From contig QXVZ01023068.1 in assembly GCA_008931825.1 (NCBI GenBank), forward strand, positions 1 through 60,374: DNA of 60,374 nucleotides, read 5' to 3'. Position 1 is the first letter of the stretch. Every line of letters starts with the position of its first letter. The position numbers were made by a program, and so were the translations under genes. The notes beneath the pieces are model-generated. The model was not told the DNA's origin and ran no database searches. It worked only from the letters and a program-made list of their open reading frames with translations. Of the stretch, positions 1-30,754 are shown piece by piece. Origin of the DNA: Phallusia fumigata. Taxonomy: Eukaryota; Chordata; Ascidiacea; Phlebobranchia; Ascidiidae.

Positions 1-204
1 ACAACTGTAATTAATATGCATGTACACTAACTTAAAGGTGACAAGTTACAAACATAAAAAACTGACATTGTTGGACAGTTTCAGTTCATCAGCTGCACAT
101 GTGTTTAAAATCAAAAATTTACAAAATACAAACTAACAAACAGCCAGGCAGGCAAGGACCGCTGGCTTACAAAACACATGTTTGTAGGGTAAACAGAAAC
201 TTAC

Positions 205-1336
205 GAGTGCATGTAGGAAATACATCTGACCAAAAAGTAAGACATCTTATGCTTTTACTTCCAACCAGAGTATATCCAACCATACAGGTGAAAGTACAAA
301 TGGAGTTTTGTTTGTTGACATCAGTGCATTCCGCAATACCATGCTCAACAGGAGAAAGAGCTGCACATGGTACTAATGACGCAACTGCACAAAAGTTGTT
401 CAATGCATACCGCATTATTGAGTTAAATTGCACATTTGAGACTTGACTATAGGTATGTAATTTTTATCTTCTTAAAACAACTTCTATAAGTAACCTTTGC
501 TTTGGTAAGTCAGTGGAGAACATGCTAGAGAAGGTTGTACAAACAACTGGTGACAAACAAGCAAATGCTAAAATTTGGTTTTAACTTTCAAATACCAGTT
601 ACCAAATAAAATCATCAAACCTAACTTTCCTGGTGCCAATGGTTTTCTAATAAAATATATGGTTAAAGCTTTTTAAAATAAGTGCTGAGATGTAATTCGT
701 TTTTTAATTGTATCACCTCAAAAAAGGCAAAAAGTAAAATAACATAGATATTACATATCATAAACATACCCTTACAAACTGGAACTGGTGCAGTCCAACT
801 TAGATCATCCTTACAGAGAGTGGAAAGTGTTCCATTTAGATCAAATCCATCATTGCATGAAAATGAGCACAATGATCCTGTATCCATTCCAACAGAGCAC
901 ACCATTTCACCATTGGTTGGAGGTTTAATCAAACTGCAACCCAGTTCTGTTTGTGCACCAAAATACAAGGTATAAAACCAGTATCAATAAAAGTATGTGT
1001 TTGATGCTAAAAAGATGAATCACCAAAGTTTTCTCTGTTATTCATGCAATCGAAAAATTTTTTTTTAGCATTTTGGTGTTAACCTATAACGTTAGGCATA
1101 TAACTGAATTAAAATTAAACACAAACGACACTTACTTGCACATTTAGGGTCCACACCAGTACTCATTACCCATGTGCTACTTTCACAAACTGCTTGAGGG
1201 GATCCTTCTAATACCCAAAACTCATCACATGAAAATGTTAGGATGGATCCTGGATTTGTCCCATCACTGTAAGACTTTGTGACTGAACCAATACTTAAAA
1301 GTATTGGAATGTATGGTCCACAATCTCCAACAGCAC
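205..1336 (-). CDS. CCP/sushi-domain protein, partial (three exons)
   Basis: Three exons on the minus strand, 1136-1336, 770-946 and 205-384, each encode one complement control protein (sushi) module with the usual four cysteines and the conserved Trp or Gly-Tyr positions (for example GDCGP...TFSCDEFW...AVCES and LGCSLIKPP...FSCNDGF...LCKDD). All three exons begin and end in phase 1 with consensus GT-AG borders, so each is a symmetrical shuffled module. CCP modules bind other proteins in secreted or cell-surface receptors such as complement regulators, selectins and CSMD-type proteins. The gene continues past the left edge. No signal peptide, start codon or non-CCP domain is visible upstream of 1336, so the 5' end is not identified. 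The family is certain; which CCP protein it is cannot be told from three modules. Confidence 0.8.
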
Positions 1337-3192
1337 CTGCACAATACAGCACTTTGCTAATTGTTGTCCACTTAAGTCTTTAGTTTAGTCATCTGTTGTG
1401 CTAATAACATGTAAATTAATTTAGATTGCTTGTAGGTTTCTTTAGCTATGTAATGTCTTGCAGGGCATTATCTCCAACAACATGTTACAAAGCATAACTG
1501 TCACATTTACAGTATCCAAAAGAAATTTAACAACATAAACTACAACACATAAACTCACTTTACAGCTACATACATTTATGGCATATTTCTATGCACCTTA
1601 AAAGTTAACTAAAAAGTTAAGACTCAGTCCAGCCTAGCATAAACCACAAGTTTCAAGCGTTTAATCTCTCTGTATCTTTGTTAACACAATTGTTACATGC
1701 AGCGAGTTTTACTGGAGTTAGCAATGATTTGATTGATTTGGCTCTAGGAATTCATAGAGCTATCTTTATGCACAATAGTATTCAAGGAAAATTTAATATG
1801 GGAGAAGATAATCACCAAGATTACAGGCCATGAAGTTCACTTCAATTAACTCAAAAATAGCTTATCCTATTAAACAAAAGTGTGAGGGATGCAAATGCAT
1901 TTGCCAAAAAATAAAAACCAATTACTGTGCAAAAAGGATAGATTTTTAATCATCAACAAAAAAGTGGATAGGTTAACTATGGTATTTTATTGTCACAAAC
2001 ACCTTTTTTATACTTGGAGCAAAAGTTGCAGAAGTGTGGAAAAGGAAAAAATATGGAAAACAGGTTTAAGGTGCGGCAACTCAATGGTGACCTCTCTCTC
2101 CAACAGATGTAATTTTCACAAAACTACGAAGATTTGGGTATTTGCTCATATTTATAAAAACACATTTTTAACAAATAAATTTGTCTTGCCTGCCGTATGT
2201 TGAAATATTAACAGCAATATAACTACCCAATCCATCACGTTACGACATGCGTTTCGTAATCGCAAGTTCCATTCCAATCCATTTTTACATTAGCCGTTAC
2301 ATCCAGCTCTGTCCTCTACAACAATCGTTTACTGCGGAGTGCGGAATCGTTACAACGAAGGGTCTTAAACAGCACTCGGTTTGTTCGGTTCATTCGTTCC
2401 TCGCGGTTATTGTCTTGTCTCTGTCGAGTGCTCGTTTCGCCTCTAATTTTAAAGCGCAGGAACACTCGGACCGGTGGTCCACCTGCAAGGTCTCTGGACG
2501 AAAAACGAGTTTAATACCCACATAAGTAAAGAATCGTTTGGCAATGTCAATATTTAGATGTCAAAAAAGATTTTATCCCAACATAACTTTTTTACTCGGC
2601 TGCTTAGTGTGAGGCATTTGAGCTGCAAATATTTGTGATGCAGGCAAAACAAACCTGATAAAAAATCGCACTTTCGAAATTTTTAGTATTACGAAAACTA
2701 AACAATACCCAAACAACAAATGCGAGGCGTGGCAATAGCGCGACAACGGCTTGCCTGCATTATTTGCGATTTCGCATTATCTAACAACTGCATTGCATTT
2801 CCTGTAGTATTTGTACTTTTACCAGTTAGGTGATGAGTTCCCTACCTGTTTTCTATTTGCAAATTTCACAACCTTTGATAAAAGACGCTGAAACCTCGGA
2901 ACATGCGACCTGCTAAATACTTGTAGTACCAAACAAAGCAATTGGACCAAGAGCACCGTGCGTTTCCAAGTGGACCTGCAGTTTTCGACGTCAACAGAGT
3001 AAACACGGTGACGGAACAGACTTATTTTTGTAAGCTTAAATTCAGTTTTGACTTAAATGAGGTTGTGTTGGTAAAACACCCAGTTTGTGTAACAAAATAT
3101 TATGTGGCGATTCGTTTCAGATTTTTGATCATTGAAAAATAAATTCGAGGGTATTTTCACATCTTATACTGTGGTCTATACTGCAAGGTATA
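1337..3192. other. intergenic region between CCP gene and MAPKAPK5
   Basis: No exon, RNA gene or recognised repeat could be supported here. The short open frames (for example 2247-2525) have no family resemblance. The right part probably holds the MAPKAPK5 promoter and 5' leader, but no clear core element was recognised. Confidence 0.4.
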
Positions 3193-6100
3193 ATGGCCAA
3201 TAGTGAGAGTAATATTGAAGGCAACCTTATGCTTGAAATTAAGGTAGGTGTGACAAATCAGTTTGTAAAAGCTCCATTTTTACCCGGCTGACCAAGGGCA
3301 TGACATTCAAAATGACTATGATGACCTTAAGCAGTGATATGTGCATAAAATTTCTAAAGCTTTTAACACAGCTATTAGTTAACTGTATTACTGGTTGTTT
3401 ACTATTTTTTATTTAACTAAATATTTTTTTATTTAGGATCAGTACATCTATAAAACTCTTGAGTGTTGTTGTGTTGAAAATTGAATTTGTTACAACAGCC
3501 TAATTTTTTAAACACGAATCTCAAATATTTGTTGCACATTTACAGACATCGTCAATCACAGATGAATATGATGTAGACTGGAATCAAAAATTGGGCACAG
3601 GAATTTCCGGTCCAGTTCGTGTTGCAACCAAACGAAACACTGGGGAAAAGTTTGCAATAAAAGTTGTTGTGGACCGCCCGAAAGCACAACAAGAGGTGTA
3701 ATATACATTTTGCTGTACATGTGTGAATCAATGGGCTTTGTTGAATGCATAATGTACCTTTTGGTCTACAAAAGTCTTACTTGAGATTGCTAGATAGCCA
3801 TTTTTAATGTTTTTTTTCATGTTTCATAATTTTCCATTAGTACCTACTCCACTGTCATAATGCCATTGTCAACACAAGACACAGACTTAAAAAGTTACTT
3901 AATTAAAATCAAAACTGCCAAAGAATGTAGATATACTTTTGATATATTTTTGCCAATTGTCCTGATTAACTCTTGGCTCATGGTAGATAGATACCTGAAG
4001 TTGTACACTGTAACTTTTGACTTAGTTGACCAATCCGTTAACCTACAGGCCCCCCAAATGTTATGCATGTCACGGTGTTCATAAATGACAGTATAGGGAA
4101 AGCCATCTTCTAGTTAACCTTTTGTTTCAGTTTTCCCCTGACTAGACATATGAACAAATTTTGTGTGTGTTGACACAATCATTTTTTTCCTTTTTAAGGT
4201 TCAAATGCATTGGAACTGCAGTGGCCACCCACATGTGGTGACATTGTATGAAGTTTTCAGAAATGATTTGCAGTTCCCAGGAGAATCAGAATCACAATCT
4301 CGGTTATTGTTGGTCCTTGAATTAATGGATGGTGGTGAGCTGTTTTTCAGAATAAGTAAACAACATGGATTTACTGAAAGACAAGCTGCTGCCACCACAA
4401 TGCAGGTAAGAAAATTGTTGACCAATATTTTTAGTAATGTCAATAACTGAAAATTTAAAACATTGACATCAGGGGTGTGTAACCTGTAGCCTATGTCAAA
4501 TGCGGCCTATAAATTAAAATCCGCAGCCTGCTGAGAAGTGCAGAATTTGAATTTAGTGTAACCTGCGGAAGAAATCAAGTACAGTACTAGCAAGCGATTC
4601 TAATTCCGTTATCTCTATGCATATTAGGGCATTGTGCAATCGGATTTATTTTACCCAATGCTTTACCTAAAAAGTGCTTTGTTTTAATTGTAAACAGAAT
4701 GTTCTTTCTCCTTTACAGAATATTAGCATTTTAGCAAGCAATAAAACAATGCAAACCTGTGGTAAATAAAAGTGCATCCTAGGTCTAATTGTATTTAACC
4801 CTCCAATGATGAAGACTGCACACCCCTGCCTGACATTAAAAGCAATGTTGGTTTGGAAGTAAAAATTGTTTACTTTTAAATTATATTTATATGTATGAGC
4901 CAGTTACGTGCGAAACACTTCACTAAGACTTCATCTGTTTTGTTCAGATTGCAATGGCAGTGCAGCATTTGCATGGCAAAAATATAGCTCACCGTGATTT
5001 AAAACCTGAAAATCTTCTGTACAAGTCATCTTCTGAAAATTCACCCATTAAGCTGTGTGATTTTGGTTTTGCAAAGCTGGATAAGGGAGATCTGATGACG
5101 CCCCAATTTACTCCGTATTATGTGTCTCCACAAGTAAGTTTTTTTTTTAAGGAAAAAGAAATTCATAATTTGAGTAATAGTATTCTAGGTTTGTTGTATT
5201 TGTTCTTTGCATGATAGTTATGAACAAATTTGCCAACTTCCAGCGTTAAAATGCAGTTTACTATGAATAGCAGGAACAAAAAGTTATGCAAATTTAAGAC
5301 AAGCAGCATATCTTCTTTTTTCAAAAAACATTTGAATTTGGTAAACACATTGTATTGTAAACATTTCGGCATTCATTGTTGTTATCACCAGTCCATAAAT
5401 TGTTATGCATTTTTTAGGTCTATTATTGAGGGAATTTTTGTTTTAAGGTTCTTGAAGCACAAAGAAGACATAGAAGGGAAAGAACTAGTATGAACACTAA
5501 TGTACCCTACACATATGACAAGGTACAGGATTGTGCAATTACAAAAAAACTCTTTTACAACAAATTGTGTTGTAGAGCTGTGACATGTGGTCCCTTGGAG
5601 TGATAATATACATTCTCATGTGTGGGTACCCCCCTTTTTATTCTGAACACCCATCATCAAGAAGAGCCATAGATCGAAGCATGAGGAGAAAAATTATGAA
5701 TGGAGCTTACAACTTTCCAGAAAGGGAATGGGCAAGGGTTTCAGACCGGGCAAAAGATGTAGTAAGAAGGTGGGCTGAGAAGTATTTGTTATTACTGCAC
5801 ATAATAATTGTGGCCAACTTTACTGAAGTGGACATATTGTTTTGACTGTTTTTATTCTTTGTTTTTGCCTGCAGGTTTATCCTTGTTTTTTTTGGCATAA
5901 ACAAAACTTCTGCATGTGATAGGTATGCACAACATTAGATACCCACCTTATCATGTGTGCAAATTTGAAGTAAATGACTCTAGTGTCAGACTGAAAAATG
6001 TAGTAAAAAGAAACTTCATATAGGTTATAGTGTGTGTAAAATGGCAATATGGTGAAAACCACTCTTCCAGTGTTTTTTTTCATGTGTTCGAAACAGAAAC

Positions 6101-7108
6101 ATAATAGTGTGGATTTATCTTTTTGCACCAAAGGTTACTATGTGTTGATCCCCATGAGCGAATGTCCATTGAGGAATTGGTTCAACATTCATGGCTTACT
6201 GAAGAAGCTCCCGATACTTTGCTGCAGTCACCTATGTACATGGCAAACAAGGTAATACAAACTGTAAAATACCAATCAGTGTTAGTTACGTTTCTCAATA
6301 GTTACTAAACTTTCTTGATGTATCTTTTTGTGTGGCAATTAAACATTCTTCTACACTGTTACAGACCAACCTTCAAGAAGTTGCTGCACTGCACGAGTCT
6401 CATCTCCGAACAATGCGAATTATGGATAGACCTATTGATCTAAAACCCTTTGATTCAGTCATTAATCCAATCTTAGTTAGAAGGCAACAGTTAACTAGGT
6501 ATGGGCAAAAAAATACAATTGGTCAAAATGTAACTAACATTACGAAGCTTTGTTTTAGACAGGGCGAGAGCAACATGGTTTTTTACCCAACTCCAATTGA
6601 TGACCCACCATCAATTGAATCACTGAGAGATGTAATTGCTGCTTGCTTGTTTCCAGTCACAGATAATGCTGAAAGCAAGTTGACTTTGGAAAATGCTGTA
6701 AAGGCTGCCTTAAAAGAAAATACAGACAATCCTTCACTGAACGAGGTATTTGGTAGTTTTTTCGTAGAATTTGTTGTTTAATTGTTGAAAAAACAAATGT
6801 AATTGGTTCATAATAAAACTGTGTGTTAAGCTGAATACGTAAACTTTGTGTTCAAAAGTATGTTAGCATATATGGTTCGTGAAGGTTTAATTTGCGCAAT
6901 GTGTTTTAATTAATTATTACCTACTTACTAATTTATGAGAACCTTATGCACAACACAAGTAACAGTAAATTAATTTTCATTTTTTCCCCGATAGTTGGTG
7001 AAAAAATATTCTTGGAATGGAGACCAGTTTGAATTGGATGTAGATTTTGATCAAATGTCACAAGAAGTAAAAGAAATTTTGCTGATCATAAACAATTCAA
7101 GAATGTAA
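3193..7108 (+). CDS. MAPKAPK5: MAP kinase-activated protein kinase 5 (PRAK)
   Basis: Ten exons: 3193-3243, 3546-3695, 4199-4405, 4948-5133, 5448-5522, 5576-5769, 6134-6251, 6365-6498, 6559-6745, 6995-7108. All phases join and give about 471 residues, close to the ~473 of vertebrate MAPKAPK5. The protein is a Ser/Thr kinase activated by p38-class MAP kinases (family knowledge). Visible are the glycine loop LGTGISGPV (about 33-41), the lysine of FAIKVV (about 56), HRDLKPEN with Asp 153, DFG at about 174, and an activation loop with [11 protein letters not shown], where Thr 187 matches the activating threonine. A long insert after the activation loop (YTYDKS...[10 protein letters not shown]) and the C-terminal part (PILVRRQQ, then SWNGDQF) are typical of MAPKAPK5, not MAPKAPK2/3. 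The start is the first ATG of the exon joined in frame. Possible polyadenylation signals (AATAAA) lie near 7273 and 7292. It converges on AARS2, with 420 bp between stop codons. Confidence 0.95.
4470..4828. mobile_element. hAT-like MITE in MAPKAPK5 intron 3
   Basis: The element starts CAGGGGTGTGTA and ends with the inverse GCACACCCCTG. It is flanked by imperfect 8-bp direct repeats, ATTGACAT on the left and CCTGACAT on the right (six of eight identical). The termini and an internal GCGGCC-rich start resemble non-autonomous hAT family elements. It is 359 bp with no coding capacity. Confidence 0.6.
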
Positions 7109-7528
7109 CTGCTACTGATCAATTTTTTTTATTGTATGCTGCCGTAAAAAAACAACTCTTGTCCTGTCAAGTGTTGTTCACAGCCCTGCCAACTGTTTTG
7201 CCAAACCCATTTCACTGTGTTGTTGTGCAATGTGTTGCTTTCAGATAGGTGCTATCATTCTGTATGTTCTCAAAATAAAAAAGTCTCAACATAAATAAAT
7301 AAACAAAGAAATATAAATTATATTTAAAAATCCACAATGGGTTGCCATGGTCACATAAATTTGTGTTCTTGGTATGAAGTCGAACAAAAGGCCATGGCAA
7401 CGCAGCAAATATGTGTTATAAGATGGTTAAAGTCAAAATTCCTGAACTGGCCGCAAGGAAAGAGCAATTCCAGGCAGCAAATATGTGTTATGAGATGGTT
7501 CGAAAAAGAATTGCTGTCCAATAATTTA

Positions 7529-15331
<7,803 letters not shown>

Positions 15332-16095
15332 CAGAAAAATTAGCCCAGGTTGTATAAAATGCCCACAAATTTCAAGGATGAATTTGTAGATTTTTCAGCT
15401 TTTTTGTCCTTATTCCAAATCGTAAATTACTGGTAGCATTCGGACTAAAATCTTTCTCTTTTTTTCTGCAAAACCGAAAAGCAACTCCGCATGGTCGTTA
15501 CTCGTTACAGTTCGAGCACGCAGCAATGAATTTTTCGCACTAGCTTTGGTTATGGCTATGCTATTATTATCCCACTTATATATTAGTTTGACGCATTTCC
15601 TTTATTCTAATTTTAGTGAACATAAAACGTAACCTACTTTGATTCAAACCTGCTGGTTGGTTTGTAAAAATTAAATAAAAATGCAAAAAAATGTGCGAAC
15701 ACGAAATATTTCTAAATAGGGGATTCCCGCAATGCATTGTCTGTGAATGGTCGGTAAAAAAATCACGAGGAGTGTTGTTGAGTTGAGTTTATTTCGCTTG
15801 GTGAAAGAAAATATAGCGACACAATAGCACTAAATCAATCAACAGGCCGGTTAGTTGGTTTCACGGTGCGTTTATTTTTTAAAATGGCGCATTTTTTGTA
15901 GTAATTTGCGAGGCACTAGTTAAAACAAGTTTGTGTTTTGTACAAAACTTATGAAATAATATACATTGCTAACACGATAATTAGTTGTCCAATTAATGTT
16001 TCTTGCACCCCACAATTTTTAACACCTGTATCAAGTATATCTAAAATACCCTGAATCACCTAACTTGCTGGGGCCGCTTTGGATCTGAGGATCTA
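15332..16095. promoter_or_regulatory. divergent promoter region between AARS2 and INO80
   Basis: The two genes are transcribed away from each other, with at most 764 bp between the AARS2 start codon and the first proposed INO80 exon. The region must hold the AARS2 promoter, and INO80's if its first exon is correct. No TATA box was identified with confidence. Confidence 0.4.
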
Positions 16096-26241
<10,146 letters not shown>

Positions 26242-26631
26242 TAGCTCGCAATTGCTCGTAAAAAAACGATCGTAATTTCCTTCCTGTCGATACAAACATA
26301 ATGTGTTTTTGTTGTTTTGTAAATTTTTGTGGCATTTCAGCAGAAATATTTTAAGGAAAAAAAACGTTTTTGTCTATTCTGAAGCGCAAATTGCAGTTCC
26401 TCCAGGACATTTTAAAGATTAACATTTGACATGACACAATGGGCGATTTGAACATGTACGCTGAACAGTATTTGCTGTAATGTAGGACAAATAACATTTT
26501 TGTAGCTCCCGCTGCAGTCGTCATCCATTACAGTGATTGGTGAGCTACTGGAAATCCCTTGTTTTTTTTAATTTTGAACCACTAACTTGCATAGAGGTGA
26601 AAACCACACATATGCAGTTANATGCACTTAA

Positions 26632-29600
26632 CATTACAAGGGTCCACACACGACAATACAAAAATGGCGGTAAACAGGTCAATAAAAAAACCTACAATGA
26701 CACACGCGGTCGCGAGAAGTACGTTTTACCTGTAGTGCTAGTGTAAAGGCAATGATAAAATATATTACTTCTCGATTATTATTTCTCGGATAACTTTGCC
26801 GAAAATCTTCCAGTTTACACAATGAATGAAAAACCTCAGGAACTAATGTGTGTATGTCGTATTATATTTACCACAACCATGTTGTTAAACAACAAGAATA
26901 CCACCCATCTGTGCACTGCGCCTTTACACAAGGAGTTTATGTTGCAACAGTGAACGAAACAGACAAGTCGACCAGCCGGAAACATGTGTTTGGAGATCAG
27001 TCAAGAAAAAAGCGAGGCCGCAAAAGCAACCGAGAAAAGGTGCTTTCCCTAATATATTACGTTTGTAATCTGGCATAAACTAATTGAATCATTTTGTTTC
27101 AGGAGCTTGAACGAGCAAAACGCATCAAGGAACTACAAACATCTGCACGAAATCCCGAGACGGCCTTTCCATTGATATCTATGGGGCGCAAACGAATGAG
27201 CAGCAAGCCTGTGTCGAGAGAATCAAGTCCTATATGTTTCATACACTCCAATTCCCCAAGCGAAGTAATTACTTTTGACCACTGCGAAAACATATATCTA
27301 CCTTTTATTCATTGCAAAATGTGTAAGAAATTTAAGCTTGGGTTTATGTATTGTTGGCATTGTTGTAGTTATCGTGTAGTGGAGATAGTCGGGGAGGTGA
27401 AGACGAACCTCTAATCGTTGTTGACGAAATATTGACTGAATCAAATGTACAAAAAGGTAATCATTTTTCAACTTGAACATAGGGGCCGACTTAATACTTA
27501 TCACGTCACACTTGCAGCGACACCCAGTGTTCGTGCGCGACGCGGAAGAGGTCGTCCGCGCATCCGACCCCTCATTCCAAGAAAATCTCCAATTGCATCG
27601 GGAACTGGAGTTACGAGGTCACGTGCTGGACGAACAAGAGGTAAATGAAACGTTGTCGTCTTTTAATAGCCAGCATCATAGAAATGTTACACCACGCGCC
27701 TGGAAAATGTAAAACACTAGTGACGACTTTCCAACGTTAATTGTCATGACTCTCGACAAAATATGCCAAACAAGAAAACTGAACCAAAAGACTGCTAAAA
27801 AACACAAAAACACTTGTTTAAGTTTATGCAGTGGCAGATGTGTTTGTTGATGTTGAACCAAGGCAAAATTTGCTGATTTATAAACAAACAACTATTTACG
27901 CAGCTCTATTTCTAATTGTAACAATAAAAAAAAACAGGCAAAAGCAATGTAGTGACAAGATATTAAAGGCGAAATGAAAGTCACAACCCGAGCCAGAAAT
28001 TGTTCACATAAAACTTTGCAAGTTCAAAGTTTTTGGCAGTTTTTTAAGGAAATCTTGGACAACAAAAAATATTTAAATATTTATATTAGTCCATGTAAAA
28101 ACGGGTGCAATAAAATTTTGTCTTTGTCAACATGTTGCCAGATACGTTTCTTATCTTTGCACAATGTTTGCGCTTACAAAACACAATACATGCTGTGTGG
28201 CTGTTAGACGCAACAAGATTTGTCATATAAGTAGCGCAAAGGTGAGTAATACGATCGGACTGCTCNATGCACTTAACATCACAAGGGTCTACATATGACA
28301 ATACATATATGGCGGTAAACAAGTCAAAACCTACAATGACACATGCGGCCGCGAGAAGTACGTTTTACCTGTAGTGCTAGTGTGTGATAGGCAATGATAA
28401 AATATATTACTTCTCGATTATTATTTCTCGGATAACTTTGCCGAAAATCTTCCAGTTTACATAGTGAATGAAAAACCTCAGGAACTAATGTGTGTATGTC
28501 GTAGTATATTTACCACAACCATGTTGTTAAACAACATGACTACCACCCATCTGTGCACTGCGCCTTTACACAAGGAGTTTATGTTGCAACAGTGAACGAA
28601 ACAGACAAGTCGACCAGCCGGAAACATGTGTTTGGAGATCAGCCAAGAAAAAAGCGAGGCCGCAAAAGCAACCGAGAAAAGGTGATTTCCCTAATATATT
28701 ACGCATGTAATCTGGTATGGACTAATTGAATCATTTTGTTTCAGGAGCTTGAACGAGCAAAACGCATCAAGGAACTACAAACATCTTCACGAAATCCCGA
28801 GACGGCCTTTCCATTGATATCTATGGGACGCAAACGAATGAGCAGCAAGCCTGTGTCGAGAGAATCAAGTCCTATATGTTTCATACACTCTAATTCCCCA
28901 AGCGAAGTAAATACTTTTGACCACTGCGAAAATACTTAACTATCTTTTACCTACATGTATTGTTGGCATTGTTGTGTAGTTATCGTGCAGCGGAGATAGT
29001 CGGGGAGGTGAAGACGAACCTCTTATCGTTGTTGACGAAATATTGACTGAATCAAATGTACAAAAAGGTAATCATTTTTCAACTTGAACATAAGGGCCGA
29101 CTTAATACTAATCACGTCACACTTGCAGCGACACCCAGTGTTCGTGCGCGACGCGGAAGAGGTCGTCCGCGCATCCGACCCCTCATTCCAAGAAAATCTC
29201 CAATCGCATCGGGAACTGGAGTTACGAGGTCACGTGCTGGACGAACAAGAGGTAAATGAAACGTTGTCGTCTTCTAATAACCAGCATCGTTACACCACGC
29301 GCCTGGGAAATGTAAAACACTAGTGACGACTTTCCAACGTTGTTTGTCATAATGCTCGATAAAATACGGCCAACAAGAAAACTAAAACAAAAGGCTGCTA
29401 ACAAACATAGAAATACCTATTCAAGTTCAAGTGGCAGATCTGTTTGTTGATGCTGAACCAAGGCAAAATTTGCTGATTTATAAACCAACAACAATTTACG
29501 CAGTCTATTTCTAAATGTAACAATAAAAAACAGGCAAAAGCAATTCAGTGACAAGATATTGAAAGCGAAATAAGTCACATCGCGAGCCAAAAATTGCATG

Positions 29601-29911
29601 TTTAAAACTTTGCAAGTTTGAAGTTTTTGGCAGCTCTTGAGAGAAATCTTAAATAACAAAAAATATTTAAATTTTTTTGTATATGTCCATGTAAAAACGG
29701 GTGCAATAAAAGTTTGCCCTTTTTATGGCCGTGTCTTTAAAAAAGTTGAAAAAATACACCCGTTCATGAATATTTTGACCTAAAAGTAACTTGGCAACGC
29801 TTTGCACAATGTTTGCGCTAACAAAACACAAAACATGCTGTGCGGTTGTTAGACGCCACAAGATTTGTCATGTAAGTCGCGCAAAGGTGAGTAATACGAT
29901 CGGACTGCTCA
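26632..29911. repeat. INO80: duplicated INO80 3' segment (26622-28265 and 28267-29911), probable second haplotype
   Basis: Both copies start directly after an N with ATGCACTTAACAT and run in parallel to GATCGGACTGCTC, where copy one stops at the N 28266 and copy two continues. They differ by scattered substitutions and small indels. All four coding exons have equal length and phase in both copies (89, 162, 88 and 123 nt). One copy is probably an allelic contig placed in series. Confidence 0.78.
26951..27640 (+). CDS. INO80: INO80 C-terminal exons, first (probably allelic) copy
   Basis: Exons 26951-27039, 27103-27264, 27369-27456 and 27518-27640 encode a basic linker (KKRGRKSNREK, ELERAKRIKELQ), an acidic patch (DEPLIVVDEIL) that resembles the LVIVDD region of human INO80, and an AT-hook-like RRGRGRPRIRP. 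No last exon follows in this copy before N 28266, so it is either an allele of 28593-29251 or an unused duplicate. It differs from the second copy at a few residues, such as TSAR against TSSR and DQSR against DQPR. Confidence 0.75.
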
Positions 29912-30472
29912 TCTGGGCCGACTAATTACTCGCACTGGCCGTAAGCTACTTACATAACATACAGCTTGTTTGTAATTTGTGTTGATGGTCTGCACCAGAT
30001 CACAGGCACCTGGCGAACAACGACATTACCAGCTTATTTCTATTTTTTGCCAGGCAAAAGAGGCCATCGCGCCTTCAGTGGACGAGCCGCAGCAATGGCG
30101 GGGGCTAGGGCTGGAGCTGCTGCCGCGTCTGCTGCTGCGTTTGCTGCTTACGGTTACAACTATCCAGGTACGTCCCCTTTGTGCTACCTGTGATTTGTTT
30201 TGGTCGTAAATTTTTGCAAACTCATTCCTACAGTTGTTTATGTGCAAGCGTAAGGCCTCAACTCCCATTTGATGGCGTCAAAATATTTTGACCACACGAC
30301 TTCAACAACAGATGAACTCTTGGGGCCGCTCCACTAAGGAGAAATGTTCCCTACATTGCTGGTCTGATAATATTTACACACGCGTGACGTCACAGATTGT
30401 GGAGTAGCTTGTTTGGTGCGCGGTAAATTTAAATGCGGTTTTTGTTTGTCAGGATACAGCGGAACATCTTGA
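28593..30472 (+). CDS. INO80: INO80 C-terminal exons and stop codon
   Basis: Exons 28593-28681, 28745-28906, 28980-29067, 29129-29251, 30054-30167 and 30453-30472 join in frame. The fifth encodes GRAAAMAGARAGAAAASAAA followed by FAAYGYN, which is the highly characteristic Ala-rich segment of animal INO80 C-termini and confirms that the 3' part belongs to the same gene as 16096-26202. The last exon adds GYSGTS and TGA (30470-30472). An AT-hook-like RGRGRPRIRP lies in the fourth exon. The C-terminus is far shorter than in vertebrates, which continue for many residues after the AAYGYN motif. A possible polyadenylation signal, AATAAA, lies near 30730, in the last part of the 282 bp before the convergent ChaC stop codon. 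Confidence 0.88.
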
Positions 30473-30754
30473 TCCTTGGTGCCTGTCACAACTATGACGA
30501 AGCAAAAAATCTTTTGTTTTTTCGCGGTGTTGCTCAGCAGTTTACGAACCAGGAAAACAAGATGGCGTTTCGAGAGCGATAAACAATTAGCCTAACACTG
30601 CCCCAGCGTGTTTTCGCGTAGCCTTGGTTTTAGCGTATTTTCCAAAACAAATGTCTTGTGTTCTACTGTTTTTTCACAACTCATTGCTCACCAAAAAGTT
30701 TATTAGAAAACAATGTTTGCACAAATTTTAATAAAAAGTAAACTTCGCAATGCA

